DNA of 64,000 nt from Leisingera daeponensis DSM 23529 (GTDB lineage: Bacteria; Pseudomonadota; Alphaproteobacteria; Rhodobacterales; Rhodobacteraceae), in assembly GCF_000473145.1 (NCBI RefSeq), contig NZ_KI421500.1, positions 3,541,225 through 3,605,224 on the forward strand, in the 5' to 3' direction. A program made the translations under genes and the position numbers. The notes under the pieces are model-generated. The model was not told the origin of the DNA. It did no database searches and was given only the letters and a program-made list of their open reading frames with translations. Shown piece by piece: positions 15,770 to 25,606 of this stretch (within the stretch, counting starts at the first letter, position 1; each line of letters begins with the position of its first letter).

Positions 15770-18291
15770 TCATTCGCGGGCCCGCAGGATCCGGGCCGGT
15801 TTGGCGGCCAGCGGCCGCAGCGCAAAGGCCAGCCCGGCCAGCAGCGTGGTCAGCACCCCGCCGGAAATGACCATCACCGCGTTCGGCCAGATCACCGTGT
15901 ACCCTGTCTCGAACACATAGGCGTTGATCGCCCAGGCCCCGGCGATGCCTGCCGCCAGCGCCACCAGCCCGGCGGCCGCCCCAAGAAGGGCAGAGCGCAG
16001 GGCAAAGCTTGCCAGGATCTGCTTGCGCGGTGCGCCAAGCGTTTTCAGCAGCGCGGCCTCATACCGGCGCGCAGGCTCCCCGGCAGCGGCGGTGCCCAGC
16101 AGCACCAGAAACCCGGTCAGCAGCGTCGCTGCGGCGCCATAGGCAGTGGCGGCGGCCAGCTGGCGCAGGATGTCCGACACCCGGTCGATGGCATCCCGCA
16201 TCCGGATGGCGGTGATATTCGGCATCTCGCGGGCCAGATCGCGCAGGATCGCCGCCTCCGCCTGCTCCTCGGCATAGACGGTGGCAATGAAACTGTGCGG
16301 CGCGCCGGCCAGCGCGGCCTCGTTCAGCACCATCACAAACCCCATCCCCGCGGTGGAGAAATCCACGTTGCGGAAGCTGGTGATGGTGCCGGTGATGTCA
16401 CGTCCCAGGATGTTCAGCGTCAGTGTGTCCCCCAGCTTCAGCCCCAGTTCCTCGGCCTCCTCGGCGGCAAAGCTGATTTGCGGATCACCTGCATAATCGT
16501 CGGGCCACCACGCGCCGGCGGTGATCTCGGTGCTGCCGGGCCGGGCCGCGGCATAGGTGATGCCGCGGTCGCCGCGCACCACCCAGTGATCGCCCGCAAC
16601 TTCTGTCGCAGGCTGGCCGTTGATCCGGGTCAGCACCCCGCGCAGCATCGGCGCGTTTTCCACCCGGGTGACGGAGGGGTCGTTCTCCACCCGCTCCAGG
16701 AAGGCAGGCATCTGGCTGCGCTGGATGTCGACGAAGAAATAGGACGGCGCCACATCGGGCAGGTTGCCGGCAATTGCCCGGCGCATGTTGCCGTCGATCT
16801 GGCCGATGGCCGCCAGCACGGTCAGGCCCAGCCCCAGCGCCAGCACCGCAGGCACCGCGCCGTCGCGCGCGCTGCCGATGGACGACAGCGCCCACCGCAG
16901 GGCAGGGCGCCCGCGGGCGGCCCCGGTGCCGCGGCGCGCCGCAAAACCGATGGCAAGCGCGGCACCCAGCAGCACCAGCAGTGCGCCCATCAGCCCGCCC
17001 GCGGTCCAAAGCGTCAGCTGCGCCGAACCGCTGAACCACGCCGCCAGCCCGACCAGCGCCGCCAGCGCCAGCGCGGTCGCCAGCAGATAGCGCGGCGCGG
17101 GCAGCCGGGTGCGGCTGGCAAAGGCATCGCGGAACAGCGAGGCCGCGCGGATGCGTTCGGCCCGCGCCAAGGGCCAGAGCGCAAAGATGAAAGCGGTCAG
17201 CACGCCATAGACCGCGGCCTCTGCCAGCGCCGAAGGGTAGAGCGAAAACACCGCCGGAAACGGCAGCTGCGCCGCAATCAGCGGCCCCAGCAGCAGCGGC
17301 CCCAGCCCCCCCAGCACCAAGCCGATGCCCACACCCACCAGCGTCAGCGCGCCGATCTGCAGAAAGTAGGTGAGGAAAATCGTCTGCCGCTCCGCCCCCA
17401 GCGTGCGCAGCGTAGCGATGGTTGCGGTCTTGGTCGCCAGATAGGCCCGCACAGCGGCAGAGACGCCAACCCCGCCCACAGCCAGGCCCGAGAGGCCCAC
17501 CAGCACCAGGAACCCGCCCAGACGCTCTACAAAGGCGGTGATCCCCGGCGCGCCGTTCCTGGCATCGCGCCAGCGCATTCCGGTGGTCTCAAACAGCCCT
17601 TCGGCCTCGGCCTGCACGGCGGCCAGATCACTGCCCGGCGGCAGCTCCATCCGGTATTTGGTGTCAAACAGCGTGCCCGGCTCCAGCAGGCCGGACTCTC
17701 CCAGATCCGCTGTCCGCACCATCGTGCGCGGCCCCAGCTCAAAACCGGAGGCCGCGGCATCCGGCTCCAGCGCGATCATTGCCATCAGGCGGAAATCCTG
17801 GGTGCCCAGCCGGAAAACATCCCCCGGCTGCAATCCCAGCCGGTCCGCCAGCACCCGGTCCATCACCGCGCCGGGCAGGCCGTCCGCACCGGCCAGCGCA
17901 GCATCCAGCGGCATGTCAGGGGCCAGTTTCATCTCTCCCTTCAAGGGATAAAGCCCGTCCACCGCCTTCACCTGGGTCAGCCCGCGCTCCTCGCCCACCG
18001 TGGCCATGGAGCGGAATTCGGCAATTTCGGAATGGCGCAGCGCCGTCCGCTCCACCCAGTCCCGCTCATCCTCGTTGGCAAACCGGTAGGTGAAATTCAG
18101 CTCCGCATCGCCGCCCAGGATCGTGGCGCCTTCGCGCTCCAGCCCGGTCTCGATCGACGCGCGGACGGAGCCGATGGCGGCGATCACCCCGACCCCCAGC
18201 GCCAGGCAGGCGAGGAAAATGCGAAAGCCCTTCAGCCCGCCGCGCAGCTCCCGCAGGGCAAAGCGCCAGGCCAGGCGGAGGGCGGAGCCGC

Positions 18292-18295
<4 letters not shown>
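15770..18295 (-). CDS. ABC transporter permease, YbbP/FtsX type (841 aa)
   Basis: Large permease with two FtsX-like blocks. The first membrane segment (FRIFLACLALGVGVIAAIGS) precedes a ~230-residue periplasmic domain. Groups of membrane segments follow around residues 255-480, and a second periplasmic domain precedes the last three segments at the C-terminus. This is the YbbP arrangement, used with a LolD-like ATPase to move lipophilic substrates or envelope components rather than small solutes. It overlaps the ATPase gene by 4 bases (ATGA). The pair lies divergent from a tesA-type gene, as in E. coli ybbAP-tesA. Confidence 0.88.
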
Positions 18296-18996
<701 letters not shown>

Positions 18997-19044
18997 CGGG
19001 CCTGCCTGTTGGGTGCACCTAACGGATATGGAGTGTTTGCCGCC

Positions 19045-19686
19045 ATGCACAAGACATTGGCACTGCTGAGTTTGCTGCTTTTCACCGCCCCCGCCTGGGC
19101 GGATCCGCTGCGGATCACCGCCCTGGGCGACAGCCTGGTGCAGGGCTACGGGCTGCCGCAGGGGCAGGGGCTGGTGCCGCAGCTGGAACGCTGGCTGAAC
19201 GAAAACGGCGCCGAGGTCGTGTTGCAGAATGCGGGCGTTTCCGGGGACACCACGGCCGGCGGGGCAGAGCGGGCCGACTGGACCCTGTCAGACAACCCCG
19301 ACGGGCTGATCGTGCTCCTGGGCGGCAATGACATGCTGCGCGGGCTTGAGCCGCAGGAGGCGCGCGCCAACCTGACCCGCATCCTGCAGACGGCGGAGGC
19401 AAAGGGGATCGAGGTCCTGCTGATCGGCATGAAAGCCCCGCGCAACTACGGGCCGGACTACAAGCAGGCGTTTGACGCGATCTACCCGGAGCTGGCGGCA
19501 GAGTTCGGCGCGGTGCTGCACCCGGATGCCTTTGCGGGCATGGCGGCAGAAGCCGGCGGGGATCCTGCGGCGGCGCAGGCCCTCATGCAGGACGACGGCA
19601 TCCATCCCAACGCCCGCGGCGTGGCGCTGAATGCGGCTGCCATGGGGCCGGCGGCCCTGCAGCTGATCGCCGCGATCGGCAGCTGA
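19045..19686 (+). CDS. tesA: SGNH/GDSL esterase, TesA-like periplasmic acyl-thioesterase/lysophospholipase (213 aa)
   Basis: A signal peptide (MHKTLALLSLLLFTAPAWA) is followed by the GDS block with nucleophile Ser (ALGDSLVQGYGLP), block III LLGGNDMLRG, and the catalytic DGIHPN near the C-terminus. The residue order and length match TesA, a periplasmic thioesterase I/protease I/lysophospholipase L1. It is divergent from the ybbA/ybbP-like pair 48 bases away, a conserved arrangement across proteobacteria that supports orthology and a shared role in envelope lipid handling. ATG at 19045 gives the proper signal peptide. Confidence 0.9.
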   Translation: MHKTLALLSLLLFTAPAWADPLRITALGDSLVQGYGLPQGQGLVPQLERWLNENGAEVVLQNAGVSGDTTAGGAERADWTLSDNPDGLIVLLGGNDMLRGLEPQEARANLTRILQTAEAKGIEVLLIGMKAPRNYGPDYKQAFDAIYPELAAEFGAVLHPDAFAGMAAEAGGDPAAAQALMQDDGIHPNARGVALNAAAMGPAALQLIAAIGS

Positions 19687-19687
19687 A

Positions 19688-19716
19688 AACAGCCCTGGCC
19701 GTCAGGGCTGTTTTGG
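19688..19716. terminator. Terminator between tesA and the cold-shock gene
   Basis: A perfect 10-bp stem (AACAGCCCTG with its complement) around GCCGT, followed by TT; it lies between convergent genes and may work in both directions. Confidence 0.8.
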
Positions 19717-19745
19717 AAGTTTCAAAGCAGATCGGAAGATCCGGA

Positions 19746-19955
19746 TCAGGAGACCAGCGCGATATCCACTGCGGATTCACGGCCGTCGCGGCCTGCGCGC
19801 AGCTCATAGGTCACTTTCTGATTGTCCGCGAGGCCGGTCAGCCCGGAACGCTCAACAGCGGAAATATGGACAAAAATGTCCTTGCCGCCGTCTTCGGGTG
19901 CAATAAAGCCATAGCCTTTGGTGGTGTTGAACCATTTGACGGTGCCGGTGGCCAT
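19746..19955 (-). CDS. Cold-shock domain protein, CspA family (69 aa)
   Basis: Single OB-fold RNA chaperone. RNP1 is KGYGFIAP and RNP2 is DIFVHIS; the N-terminus MATGTVKWFNTTKG is typical. It binds single-stranded RNA and DNA in the cytoplasm. TTAGGAGA lies about 6 bases before the ATG. The 208-base space up to the next gene start holds no ORF and could provide the long structured 5' leader usual for cold-shock mRNAs; I could not place a convincing promoter in it. Confidence 0.93.
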   Translation of the reverse strand: MATGTVKWFNTTKGYGFIAPEDGGKDIFVHISAVERSGLTGLADNQKVTYELRAGRDGRESAVDIALVS

Positions 19956-20163
19956 CGTCGATTTCTCCTAAGTCGTCTTCAGTTCCCTGCCCGCTTATGC
20001 GGCAGTCCGGCAAGGTTTGCGGATGATCATGACCGCGCCGGGTGAGGCACAGTGATGGCATTCGCGTAACATCGCCGTGACAGAATTGGGTGCGAATCCC
20101 CTCTGGTGCAAGAAAAATGCGGTGTAAAACAGGGGTTCGCGGCAAATTTCCGCAGGCCGGGGC

Positions 20164-20742
20164 CTAAAGCACCGTCACAACCGTGCCCAGCGGCACCCGC
20201 TCGTACAGGTCCATCACATGCTCGTTCAGCATCCGGATACAGCCGTTCGACACCGAGTGGCCGATGGTCTGCGGCTGGTTGGTGCCGTGGATGCGGAAGT
20301 AGGTGTCCACCCCGTTCTGGAACAGATAAAGCGCCCGCGCGCCCAGCGGATTGTCCGGCCCGCCGGGCTGGATATACTCATTGTCGACGAATTTCGCATA
20401 GGCCCTGGGGTCGCGTTCGATCATCTCGTCGGTGGGGCGCCAGGTGGGCCATTCCTTCTTGCGCTGGATCACTGCCTGGCCGGTGAATTCCAGCCCGGCC
20501 TTGCCGACCCCCACGCCATAGCGGATCGCCTTGCGCTTGTCGGTGACGAAATACAGGTAATAGGACCGCGGCAGCACCAGGATCTGGCCCGGGGCGAAAT
20601 CCTTCCTGATCCGCACTTCCTGCGGGGCCGGGTCAAACACCACCGGGTCTTTTGTGCGGGCCAGGGCAGGCAGCGGCAGCAGAGAGGCTGCGGCGGCTGC
20701 GGTGCCCGAGCTCAGAATCTTGCGGCGTGAAATCATGGCCAT
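20164..20742 (-). CDS. L,D-transpeptidase (YkuD domain), Tat-type signal (192 aa)
   Basis: The N-terminus carries SRRKILSSGTAAAAASLLPL, a twin-arginine signal ending in ALA. The YkuD catalytic motif is IHGTN...HSVSNGCIRM, with the histidine and the S-x-G-C active cysteine present. These enzymes make 3-3 cross-links in peptidoglycan or attach proteins to it, in the periplasm. ATG at 20742 (MAMISRRK) has GGGG six bases upstream; ATG 20736 is also possible. Confidence 0.9.
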   Translation of the reverse strand: MAMISRRKILSSGTAAAAASLLPLPALARTKDPVVFDPAPQEVRIRKDFAPGQILVLPRSYYLYFVTDKRKAIRYGVGVGKAGLEFTGQAVIQRKKEWPTWRPTDEMIERDPRAYAKFVDNEYIQPGGPDNPLGARALYLFQNGVDTYFRIHGTNQPQTIGHSVSNGCIRMLNEHVMDLYERVPLGTVVTVL

Positions 20743-20968
20743 TTCCCCGTAGTCTGTTGCAGTTCCCCTCATCTTCAGGTTGGAACGGCGGCCGGTCAAC
20801 GGCTTTCCGAACCCGCGCGGGCAAGTGTTGCATGCAGCGCCGCCCAAGGCGGCAAATCCCGGCGCCGCGCCCCCGGCTGCGGCTATGCGGCGGCGGCTGC
20901 CTGCAGCCTTGCGCCGCGGCGCCGGGCGGCTATACCAAGGCCATGCGACTGCTTGAGGAGGCAAACCC

Positions 20969-21394
20969 ATGGGAGCCAAGACCCTGACCTGCCTGGCCTG
21001 CGCCCAGCTGAACCGGGTGCCGGAGGACAAGCTGGGCCGCGGCCCGAAATGCGCAACCTGCGGGGCCGCGCTGCTGCCGGGCACGCCGGTGGATGTGGAT
21101 CCGGCGATCCTGCAAAAAGCCGTGAAAAACGATGATCTGCCGCTGGTGGCGGATTTCTGGGCACCGTGGTGCGGGCCCTGCCGGTCCATGGCGCCAGAAT
21201 TCGCCAAGGCGGCCAAGACGCTGGGCGTGCAGGCCCGGCTGGTCAAGCTCAACACCCAGGATCACCCGTCCGCAGCCGCCCGCTACCGGATCCGCGGCAT
21301 TCCCGCCCTGATCGCCTTTGAACGCGGCAAGGAGAAAAAGCGCCAGGCCGGCGCCATGCGGCAGGGCCAGATCGTCAGCTGGCTGCGCGGCTAA
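20969..21394 (+). CDS. trxC: Thioredoxin 2, TrxC type with N-terminal zinc ribbon (141 aa)
   Basis: Cytoplasmic disulfide reductase. Two CxxC pairs at the N-terminus (TCLACAQ and KCATCGA) form the zinc ribbon that distinguishes TrxC from TrxA. The active site WAPWCGPCRSMAPEF is intact, followed by IRGIPALIAF with the cis-proline. TrxC is usually induced by oxidative stress. GAGGAGG precedes the ATG. It stands alone between genes on the opposite strand. Confidence 0.94.
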   Translation: MGAKTLTCLACAQLNRVPEDKLGRGPKCATCGAALLPGTPVDVDPAILQKAVKNDDLPLVADFWAPWCGPCRSMAPEFAKAAKTLGVQARLVKLNTQDHPSAAARYRIRGIPALIAFERGKEKKRQAGAMRQGQIVSWLRG

Positions 21395-21429
21395 GGCGCG
21401 CTGCGCAGGCTTCCGGCCGCACCGCGCGC

Positions 21430-21660
21430 TCAGAACGGCCGCTGCCCCAGACCCTGCGGTTTGTCCGGCCTCTGGCTGGCTTTTGCGCTGCTGCGGCGGT
21501 TGCGCCAGGACAGCGAAGCGATCACGGCAAATGCCAGAAGCGCGGCCAGAAGGGGATAAAGCAGGACGGCAATCCAAACCGGCCAGCCGGCCAGGAGGAC
21601 TGCGGCCAGCATCAGGCCCAAGGCGGCAGCCGCCCCTATGACAGAACTCACCCAGGCCAT
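21430..21660 (-). CDS. Small two-helix membrane protein (76 aa), paralogue of the next gene
   Basis: Two membrane helices (SSVIGAAAALGLMLAAVLLA and VWIAVLLYPLLAALLAFAVI) are followed by a basic, proline-rich tail (SWRNRRSSAKASQRPDKPQG). The PVWIAVLLYP...SWR block lines up with PLWLSLLMYP...AWR in the protein encoded at 21837-22058, and both begin MAW. No function is known. It converges on trxC with a 35-base gap. Confidence 0.6.
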   Translation of the reverse strand: MAWVSSVIGAAAALGLMLAAVLLAGWPVWIAVLLYPLLAALLAFAVIASLSWRNRRSSAKASQRPDKPQGLGQRPF

Positions 21661-21732
21661 GCTTGGTCTCCAATACGCCTTGATCGTTGGCAGAAAGGTA
21701 GAACAGGAGTACCGCGAAACAACTGTGCTAAA

Positions 21733-21750
21733 GAGGCGGCTTTCCGCCTC
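21733..21750 (-). terminator. Hairpin between the two small membrane protein genes
   Basis: GAGGCGG/CCGCCTC with a 4-base loop; on the minus strand it is followed by TTTAG, so it probably ends the 21837-22058 transcript. The two genes may therefore be separate units. Confidence 0.55.
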
Positions 21751-21836
21751 ATAAGTGGAAATATCAGCTTTCCGCTATGCCTTTGGTGGTAATACCGGCC
21801 TCTGCCGCATCCCGCCGCCGCGCTGCGCTGGCCGGG

Positions 21837-22058
21837 TCAGGCGGCGGCTGCCTCCCGCCAGCAGTGGCCTGCCCCGCCCGCAGGGCCGGAGGGGAAGCTG
21901 CGCCAGGCCAGCAGAACGGTCACCGCAAGGGCCACCACAGTTCCCGCCGCCGGGTACATCAGCAGGCTGAGCCAGAGCGGCAGCCCGAACGCCGCATATC
22001 CGAACACTGCAGCGAACAGCCCCGCGATCATTCCAAGGAAAATGCCTGCCCAAGCCAT
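21837..22058 (-). CDS. Small two-helix membrane protein (73 aa)
   Basis: Two predicted membrane helices (IFLGMIAGLFAAVFGYAAFG and WLSLLMYPAAGTVVALAVTV) and a short polar tail (AWRSFPSGPAGGAGHCWREA). It resembles the 76-residue protein downstream and probably arose by tandem duplication. AGGAGG stands a few bases before the ATG at 22058. Function unknown. Confidence 0.6.
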   Translation of the reverse strand: MAWAGIFLGMIAGLFAAVFGYAAFGLPLWLSLLMYPAAGTVVALAVTVLLAWRSFPSGPAGGAGHCWREAAAA

Positions 22059-22213
22059 GAAGCCTCCTGTTCCGCTGCGCAGGCCGGGATTGCCCGGTTG
22101 CAGCCGCTTGCTTGCGGCACATCCTGCAGGGGAAAGTATTTACGATGAGTTAACATTGCGGAACTTCCCGCGCCTGCACCCGCGAAGCGCGGCCGGCAGG
22201 CCCTGACAGCGCC

Positions 22214-22585
22214 CTATTTCGAGGTCAGCGCCACGCCGTCTTTTGCCTTGGGCATCTTGCCCTTGCCCTGCTGCAGCACATGGGCCAGCTCATGCGCCAG
22301 AAACGCGCTGTCCTTGGCAAAAGCGGGCTTCATCACGAAGATATCGTTGCCCACGGTGAAGGCCCGCGCCTTCAGTTCCTTGCAGACATCCTTGGCATTG
22401 CCGCCGCTGTGCACCCGCACCTTGCCCAGATTACCGCCGAAATGCGCCTCCAGCCCCTTGCGCAGATCGCTGGGCAGCTTCTTTTCCGTGGTGCCTTCCG
22501 GCGCGGTCTTCAGCGTCTTGCGCTTGGCCTTTTTGCCCTTGGCCGCCTCGACCTCTGCCTTCACCTCTTCCGGTTTCAAAGCCAT
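22214..22585 (-). CDS. DUF4157 (eCIS-core) domain protein, orphan (123 aa)
   Basis: A lysine-rich N-terminus (about residues 1-45) is followed by the DUF4157 core: LPSDLRKGLEAHFGGNLGKV, VRVHSGG, ARAFTVGNDIFVM and the zinc-protease-like HELAHVLQQGKG. This domain is usually found in much larger toxin or effector proteins linked to extracellular contractile injection systems; here it is the entire protein and no injection genes lie nearby. ATG 22585 was chosen because GGAAAGGA lies upstream; the C-terminus follows the HELAH motif closely. No signal peptide is visible. Confidence 0.8.
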   Translation of the reverse strand: MALKPEEVKAEVEAAKGKKAKRKTLKTAPEGTTEKKLPSDLRKGLEAHFGGNLGKVRVHSGGNAKDVCKELKARAFTVGNDIFVMKPAFAKDSAFLAHELAHVLQQGKGKMPKAKDGVALTSK

Positions 22586-22784
22586 GCGGGATCCTTTCCA
22601 ACGCTTTAACCAACCCATGGCGCACGGGCGCCTGCCATGATGTTAGCGCAGGGCGGGGCAAAGGAGAAATGGCCAAGAGGTTAGTTATCGACCCTTTTGG
22701 GTGCGGCGCACAGCGGCATGGCTTGTGTATTAGAACGTGACGGGGGCGTCTTGCCTTCTTGGGGCGTGAGGCGACAGCCGCACG

Positions 22785-22871
22785 GCCCGCGCCTGACCTT
22801 CCCGTCATACCGGAGGCATGCTTTCAGCATGACGAAGGCGCATCCGCGCCCTCCCAAGGTCAGGCGCGGGC
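22785..22871. repeat. 87-bp element with perfect 16-bp terminal inverted repeats
   Basis: GCCCGCGCCTGACCTT at 22785-22800 is exactly complementary to 22856-22871. The 55-base interior has nested symmetry (CGTCAT 22803-22808 with ATGACG 22829-22834; CATGCT 22817-22822 with AGCATG 22826-22831). The gap 22586-22944 holds this element and no credible gene. It could be a small non-autonomous mobile repeat or a structured RNA/terminator marking the edge of the AT-rich gene next door. Confidence 0.6.
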
Positions 22872-22944
22872 TTTGTTCTGCGTGGAGCTGCATGCCCCTC
22901 GGATACATCTCGTTGCAGGCGAGCAATGAGTAGATCTGCTCCTC

Positions 22945-23895
22945 TCAATCTTCTTTTGACCGAGCTAAAGGAAATTTTCGTGAAAATTCATCACCTAAGC
23001 TTTGCAGTAGTTGCGAGCTGCAATGCGGGCGCATCAATTCTGCAACGACATACTGAGTGGAAATAACAAAATCTAGTGATTGCCTCTCATCTAAGGCTTC
23101 TTTGCCATATCTAACGTTTACGAAATTCGGTGCGCTCGTGAGAACGCTTTCTACTCTCGGCCAGTCCAACATTTCCAATTCACTCTTTAACGCGATGAGG
23201 AAGTCGTCCGGTTTGTGTGAAAGCTTAACTAGCTTTTTTTCATCCCATCCATTCGACGCCAAAACTGCTTTGACCGAAAGCTCTATCGCCAAGAATGCGC
23301 TCAACACACATTCACGAGCATCTAAGCCTGTGGAAGCTAATGTACAAGCCGCGACGAAATTTCGCCTGGCCTCCGTAGCCAGCTGATATGCCTGATTGAA
23401 ATGAGTATTTTTGGATGACGAATGGAGTGTAAGAAAGTTACCGATCCCCGACATGCAATCGAACGCATCCCCGATCTGAAAAATGCAACTTTCATAAAGG
23501 TCGTGGTTCGAGTGAATAATTTGAACTTGGAGGTGAGTTAGATCTGTGTGCTTGAAAGGGTCTATTCTAACAGTCCCGAAGATCAGAGGCGGCCTAACTA
23601 GATAGCCTACACCTCGGAATGCCACCACCCCTAAACCAAAAGCGCCTATAAAAGCAGGTGCTCCATAAATTTCCCTTAGTATCGCGCCCAATTTTTTGTC
23701 AAGAAGGTCTTTCCTTGCAAGGATTGAGCGTCCAAGCGCCTTTCCAAGTCCCAGGCGTTCTCGCGCGAGCGGGATAATTTCCCACTCGCGCTGCCGTAAA
23801 GGCAAGCCTTGCTCAGCAAGTTCTTCATCCGATTGTAAGACGGCCAGAAGAAGCTCTTGATCTGAATAAGTCGAGTTTCCCAACTTACCGCACAA
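22945..23895 (-). CDS. Unknown AT-rich gene with HEPN-like C-terminal part (316 aa)
   Basis: Base composition is clearly more AT-rich than both neighbours, suggesting transfer. The C-terminal half (from about residue 165) reads as a HEPN-type helical bundle: ATEARRNFVAACTLAS, then LSAFLAIELSVKAVLASNGW, LSHKPDDFLIAL. The Rx4-6H catalytic motif of HEPN RNases is not evident. The N-terminal part has a hydrophobic stretch (FIGAFGLGVVAFRGVGYLV) and is not recognised. The only early in-frame start is TTG at 23895, overlapping the ettA stop by 11 bases; the true start could be a little downstream. Possible defence or stress function is inference. Confidence 0.6.
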   Translation of the reverse strand: MCGKLGNSTYSDQELLLAVLQSDEELAEQGLPLRQREWEIIPLARERLGLGKALGRSILARKDLLDKKLGAILREIYGAPAFIGAFGLGVVAFRGVGYLVRPPLIFGTVRIDPFKHTDLTHLQVQIIHSNHDLYESCIFQIGDAFDCMSGIGNFLTLHSSSKNTHFNQAYQLATEARRNFVAACTLASTGLDARECVLSAFLAIELSVKAVLASNGWDEKKLVKLSHKPDDFLIALKSELEMLDWPRVESVLTSAPNFVNVRYGKEALDERQSLDFVISTQYVVAELMRPHCSSQLLQSLGDEFSRKFPLARSKED

Positions 23896-25540
23896 ACTTC
23901 TTGTGCTTCAACCGCTTGGGCTCCAGCGCGTCCGGACCCAGACGGCGCTTCTTGTCTTCTTCGTAGTCCTCGAAGTTGCCCTCGAACCACTCCACATGCG
24001 CGTCGCCCTCGAAGGCCAGGATGTGGGTACAGATCCGGTCGAGGAAGAAACGATCATGCGAGATCACCACGGCGCAGCCGGCGAAATCGACCAGCGCGTC
24101 TTCCAGCGCCCGCAGGGTTTCCACGTCGAGGTCGTTGGTCGGTTCGTCGAGCAGCAGCACGTTGCCGCCCTCTTTGAGCAGCCGCGCCATGTGCACCCGG
24201 TTGCGCTCACCGCCCGACAGCAGCGACAGTTTCTTCTGCTGGTCGCCGCCCTTGAAGTTGAAGGAGGAGCAATAGGCGCGGGAATTGACCTGCGCGTCGC
24301 CCAGCTCGATGATCTCGGCACCGCCGGAAATCGCCTCCCACACGGTGTCGTTGTCGTTCAGATCGTCGCGCGACTGGTCGACATAGGACAGTTTCACGGT
24401 GTCGCCGTATTCGACAGCCCCTTCGTCGGGCTGCTCCTGGCCGGTCAGCATCCGGAACAGGGTCGATTTACCGGCGCCGTTGGGGCCGATCACGCCGACA
24501 ATGCCGCCCGGCGGCAGCGAGAAGTTCAGGCCCTCAATGAGCTGCTTGTCGCCATAGTGTTTGGCGAGGCCGTTCACCTCGATCACCTTCGACCCCAGGC
24601 GCGGGCCGTTCGGGATCACGATCTGGGCGCGGCCGACCTTCTCGCGCTCGGACTGGCCTGCCATCTCGTTATAGGCCTGGATACGGGCCTTGGATTTCGC
24701 CTGACGGGCTTTCTGGCCCTGGCGCATCCACTCCAGCTCGCGTTCCAGCGTCTTCTGCTTGGCCTTGTCCTCGCGGGCTTCCTGCGCCAGGCGTTTCGCC
24801 TTCTGCTCCAGCCAGCTGGAGTAGTTGCCCTCGTAGGGAATGCCGCGGCCGCGGTCCAGTTCCAGGATCCAGCCGGTGATGTCATCCAGGAAGTAGCGGT
24901 CGTGGGTGACACACAGGATGGTGCCCTTGTAGTCGATCAGATGCTGCTGCAGCCAGGCGATGGTCTCGGCGTCCAGGTGGTTGGTCGGTTCGTCGAGCAG
25001 CAGCATGTCGGGCGCTTCCAGCAAGAGCTTGCACAGCGCGACGCGGCGGCGCTCACCGCCCGACAGGTTGGCGGGCATCGCGTCATCCGGCGGGCAGCGC
25101 AGCGCCTCCATCGACACGTCCACCTGGCTGTCCAGGTCCCACAGGTTCTGGGCGTCGATCTCGTCCTGCAGCTTGGCCATCTCCTCGGCGGTCTCGTCCG
25201 AGTAGTTCATCGCCAGCTCGTTGTAGCGGTCCAGGATGTCCTTCTTAGCCTTGACGCCCAGCATGACGTTCTCGCGCACGGTCAGGCTTTCGTCCAGCTT
25301 CGGCTCCTGCGGCAGGTAGCCGACCTTGGCCCCCTCGGCGGCCCAGGCCTCGCCGGTGTAATCCTTGTCGAGGCCCGCCATGATTTTCAGCAGCGTGGAC
25401 TTACCGGCGCCGTTGACGCCGACCACACCGATCTTCACGCCGGGGAGGAAGGAGAGGTGGATGTTTTCAAAGCATTTCTTGCCACCCGGGTAGGTCTTGG
25501 AGACACCCTGCATGTGGTAGACGTACTGGTAGGAGGCCAT
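23885..25540 (-). CDS. ettA: Energy-dependent translational throttle protein EttA, ABC-F family (551 aa)
   Basis: Two ABC domains without membrane segments. The first has GVVGVNGAGKSTLLKIMAG and LSGGERRRVALCKLLLEAPD; the second has GVIGPNGAGKSTLFRMLTG and LSGGERNRVHMARLLKEGGN. An arm is inserted in domain 1 and a lysine-rich linker (AKRLAQEAREDKAKQ) joins the domains. EttA binds the ribosomal E site and gates the first elongation step according to ATP/ADP ratio. The start MASYQYVYHMQGVSKTYPGG is the conserved N-terminus. A foreign-looking gene overlaps its stop codon. Confidence 0.94.
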   Translation of the reverse strand: MASYQYVYHMQGVSKTYPGGKKCFENIHLSFLPGVKIGVVGVNGAGKSTLLKIMAGLDKDYTGEAWAAEGAKVGYLPQEPKLDESLTVRENVMLGVKAKKDILDRYNELAMNYSDETAEEMAKLQDEIDAQNLWDLDSQVDVSMEALRCPPDDAMPANLSGGERRRVALCKLLLEAPDMLLLDEPTNHLDAETIAWLQQHLIDYKGTILCVTHDRYFLDDITGWILELDRGRGIPYEGNYSSWLEQKAKRLAQEAREDKAKQKTLERELEWMRQGQKARQAKSKARIQAYNEMAGQSEREKVGRAQIVIPNGPRLGSKVIEVNGLAKHYGDKQLIEGLNFSLPPGGIVGVIGPNGAGKSTLFRMLTGQEQPDEGAVEYGDTVKLSYVDQSRDDLNDNDTVWEAISGGAEIIELGDAQVNSRAYCSSFNFKGGDQQKKLSLLSGGERNRVHMARLLKEGGNVLLLDEPTNDLDVETLRALEDALVDFAGCAVVISHDRFFLDRICTHILAFEGDAHVEWFEGNFEDYEEDKKRRLGPDALEPKRLKHKKFVR

Positions 25541-25577
25541 TTGATTGCTCCGTTAAGGGGGGAATTTGCTGGCGGGA

Positions 25578-25606
25578 GTGATAGCCGAAGGGGGGACGGG
25601 GGGCAA
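25578..25606 (-). promoter_or_regulatory. Predicted ettA promoter
   Basis: On the minus strand TTGCCC (25606-25601) is separated by 17 bases from TATCAC (25583-25578), about 38 bases before the ettA start. Moderate match to a housekeeping promoter. Confidence 0.4.
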
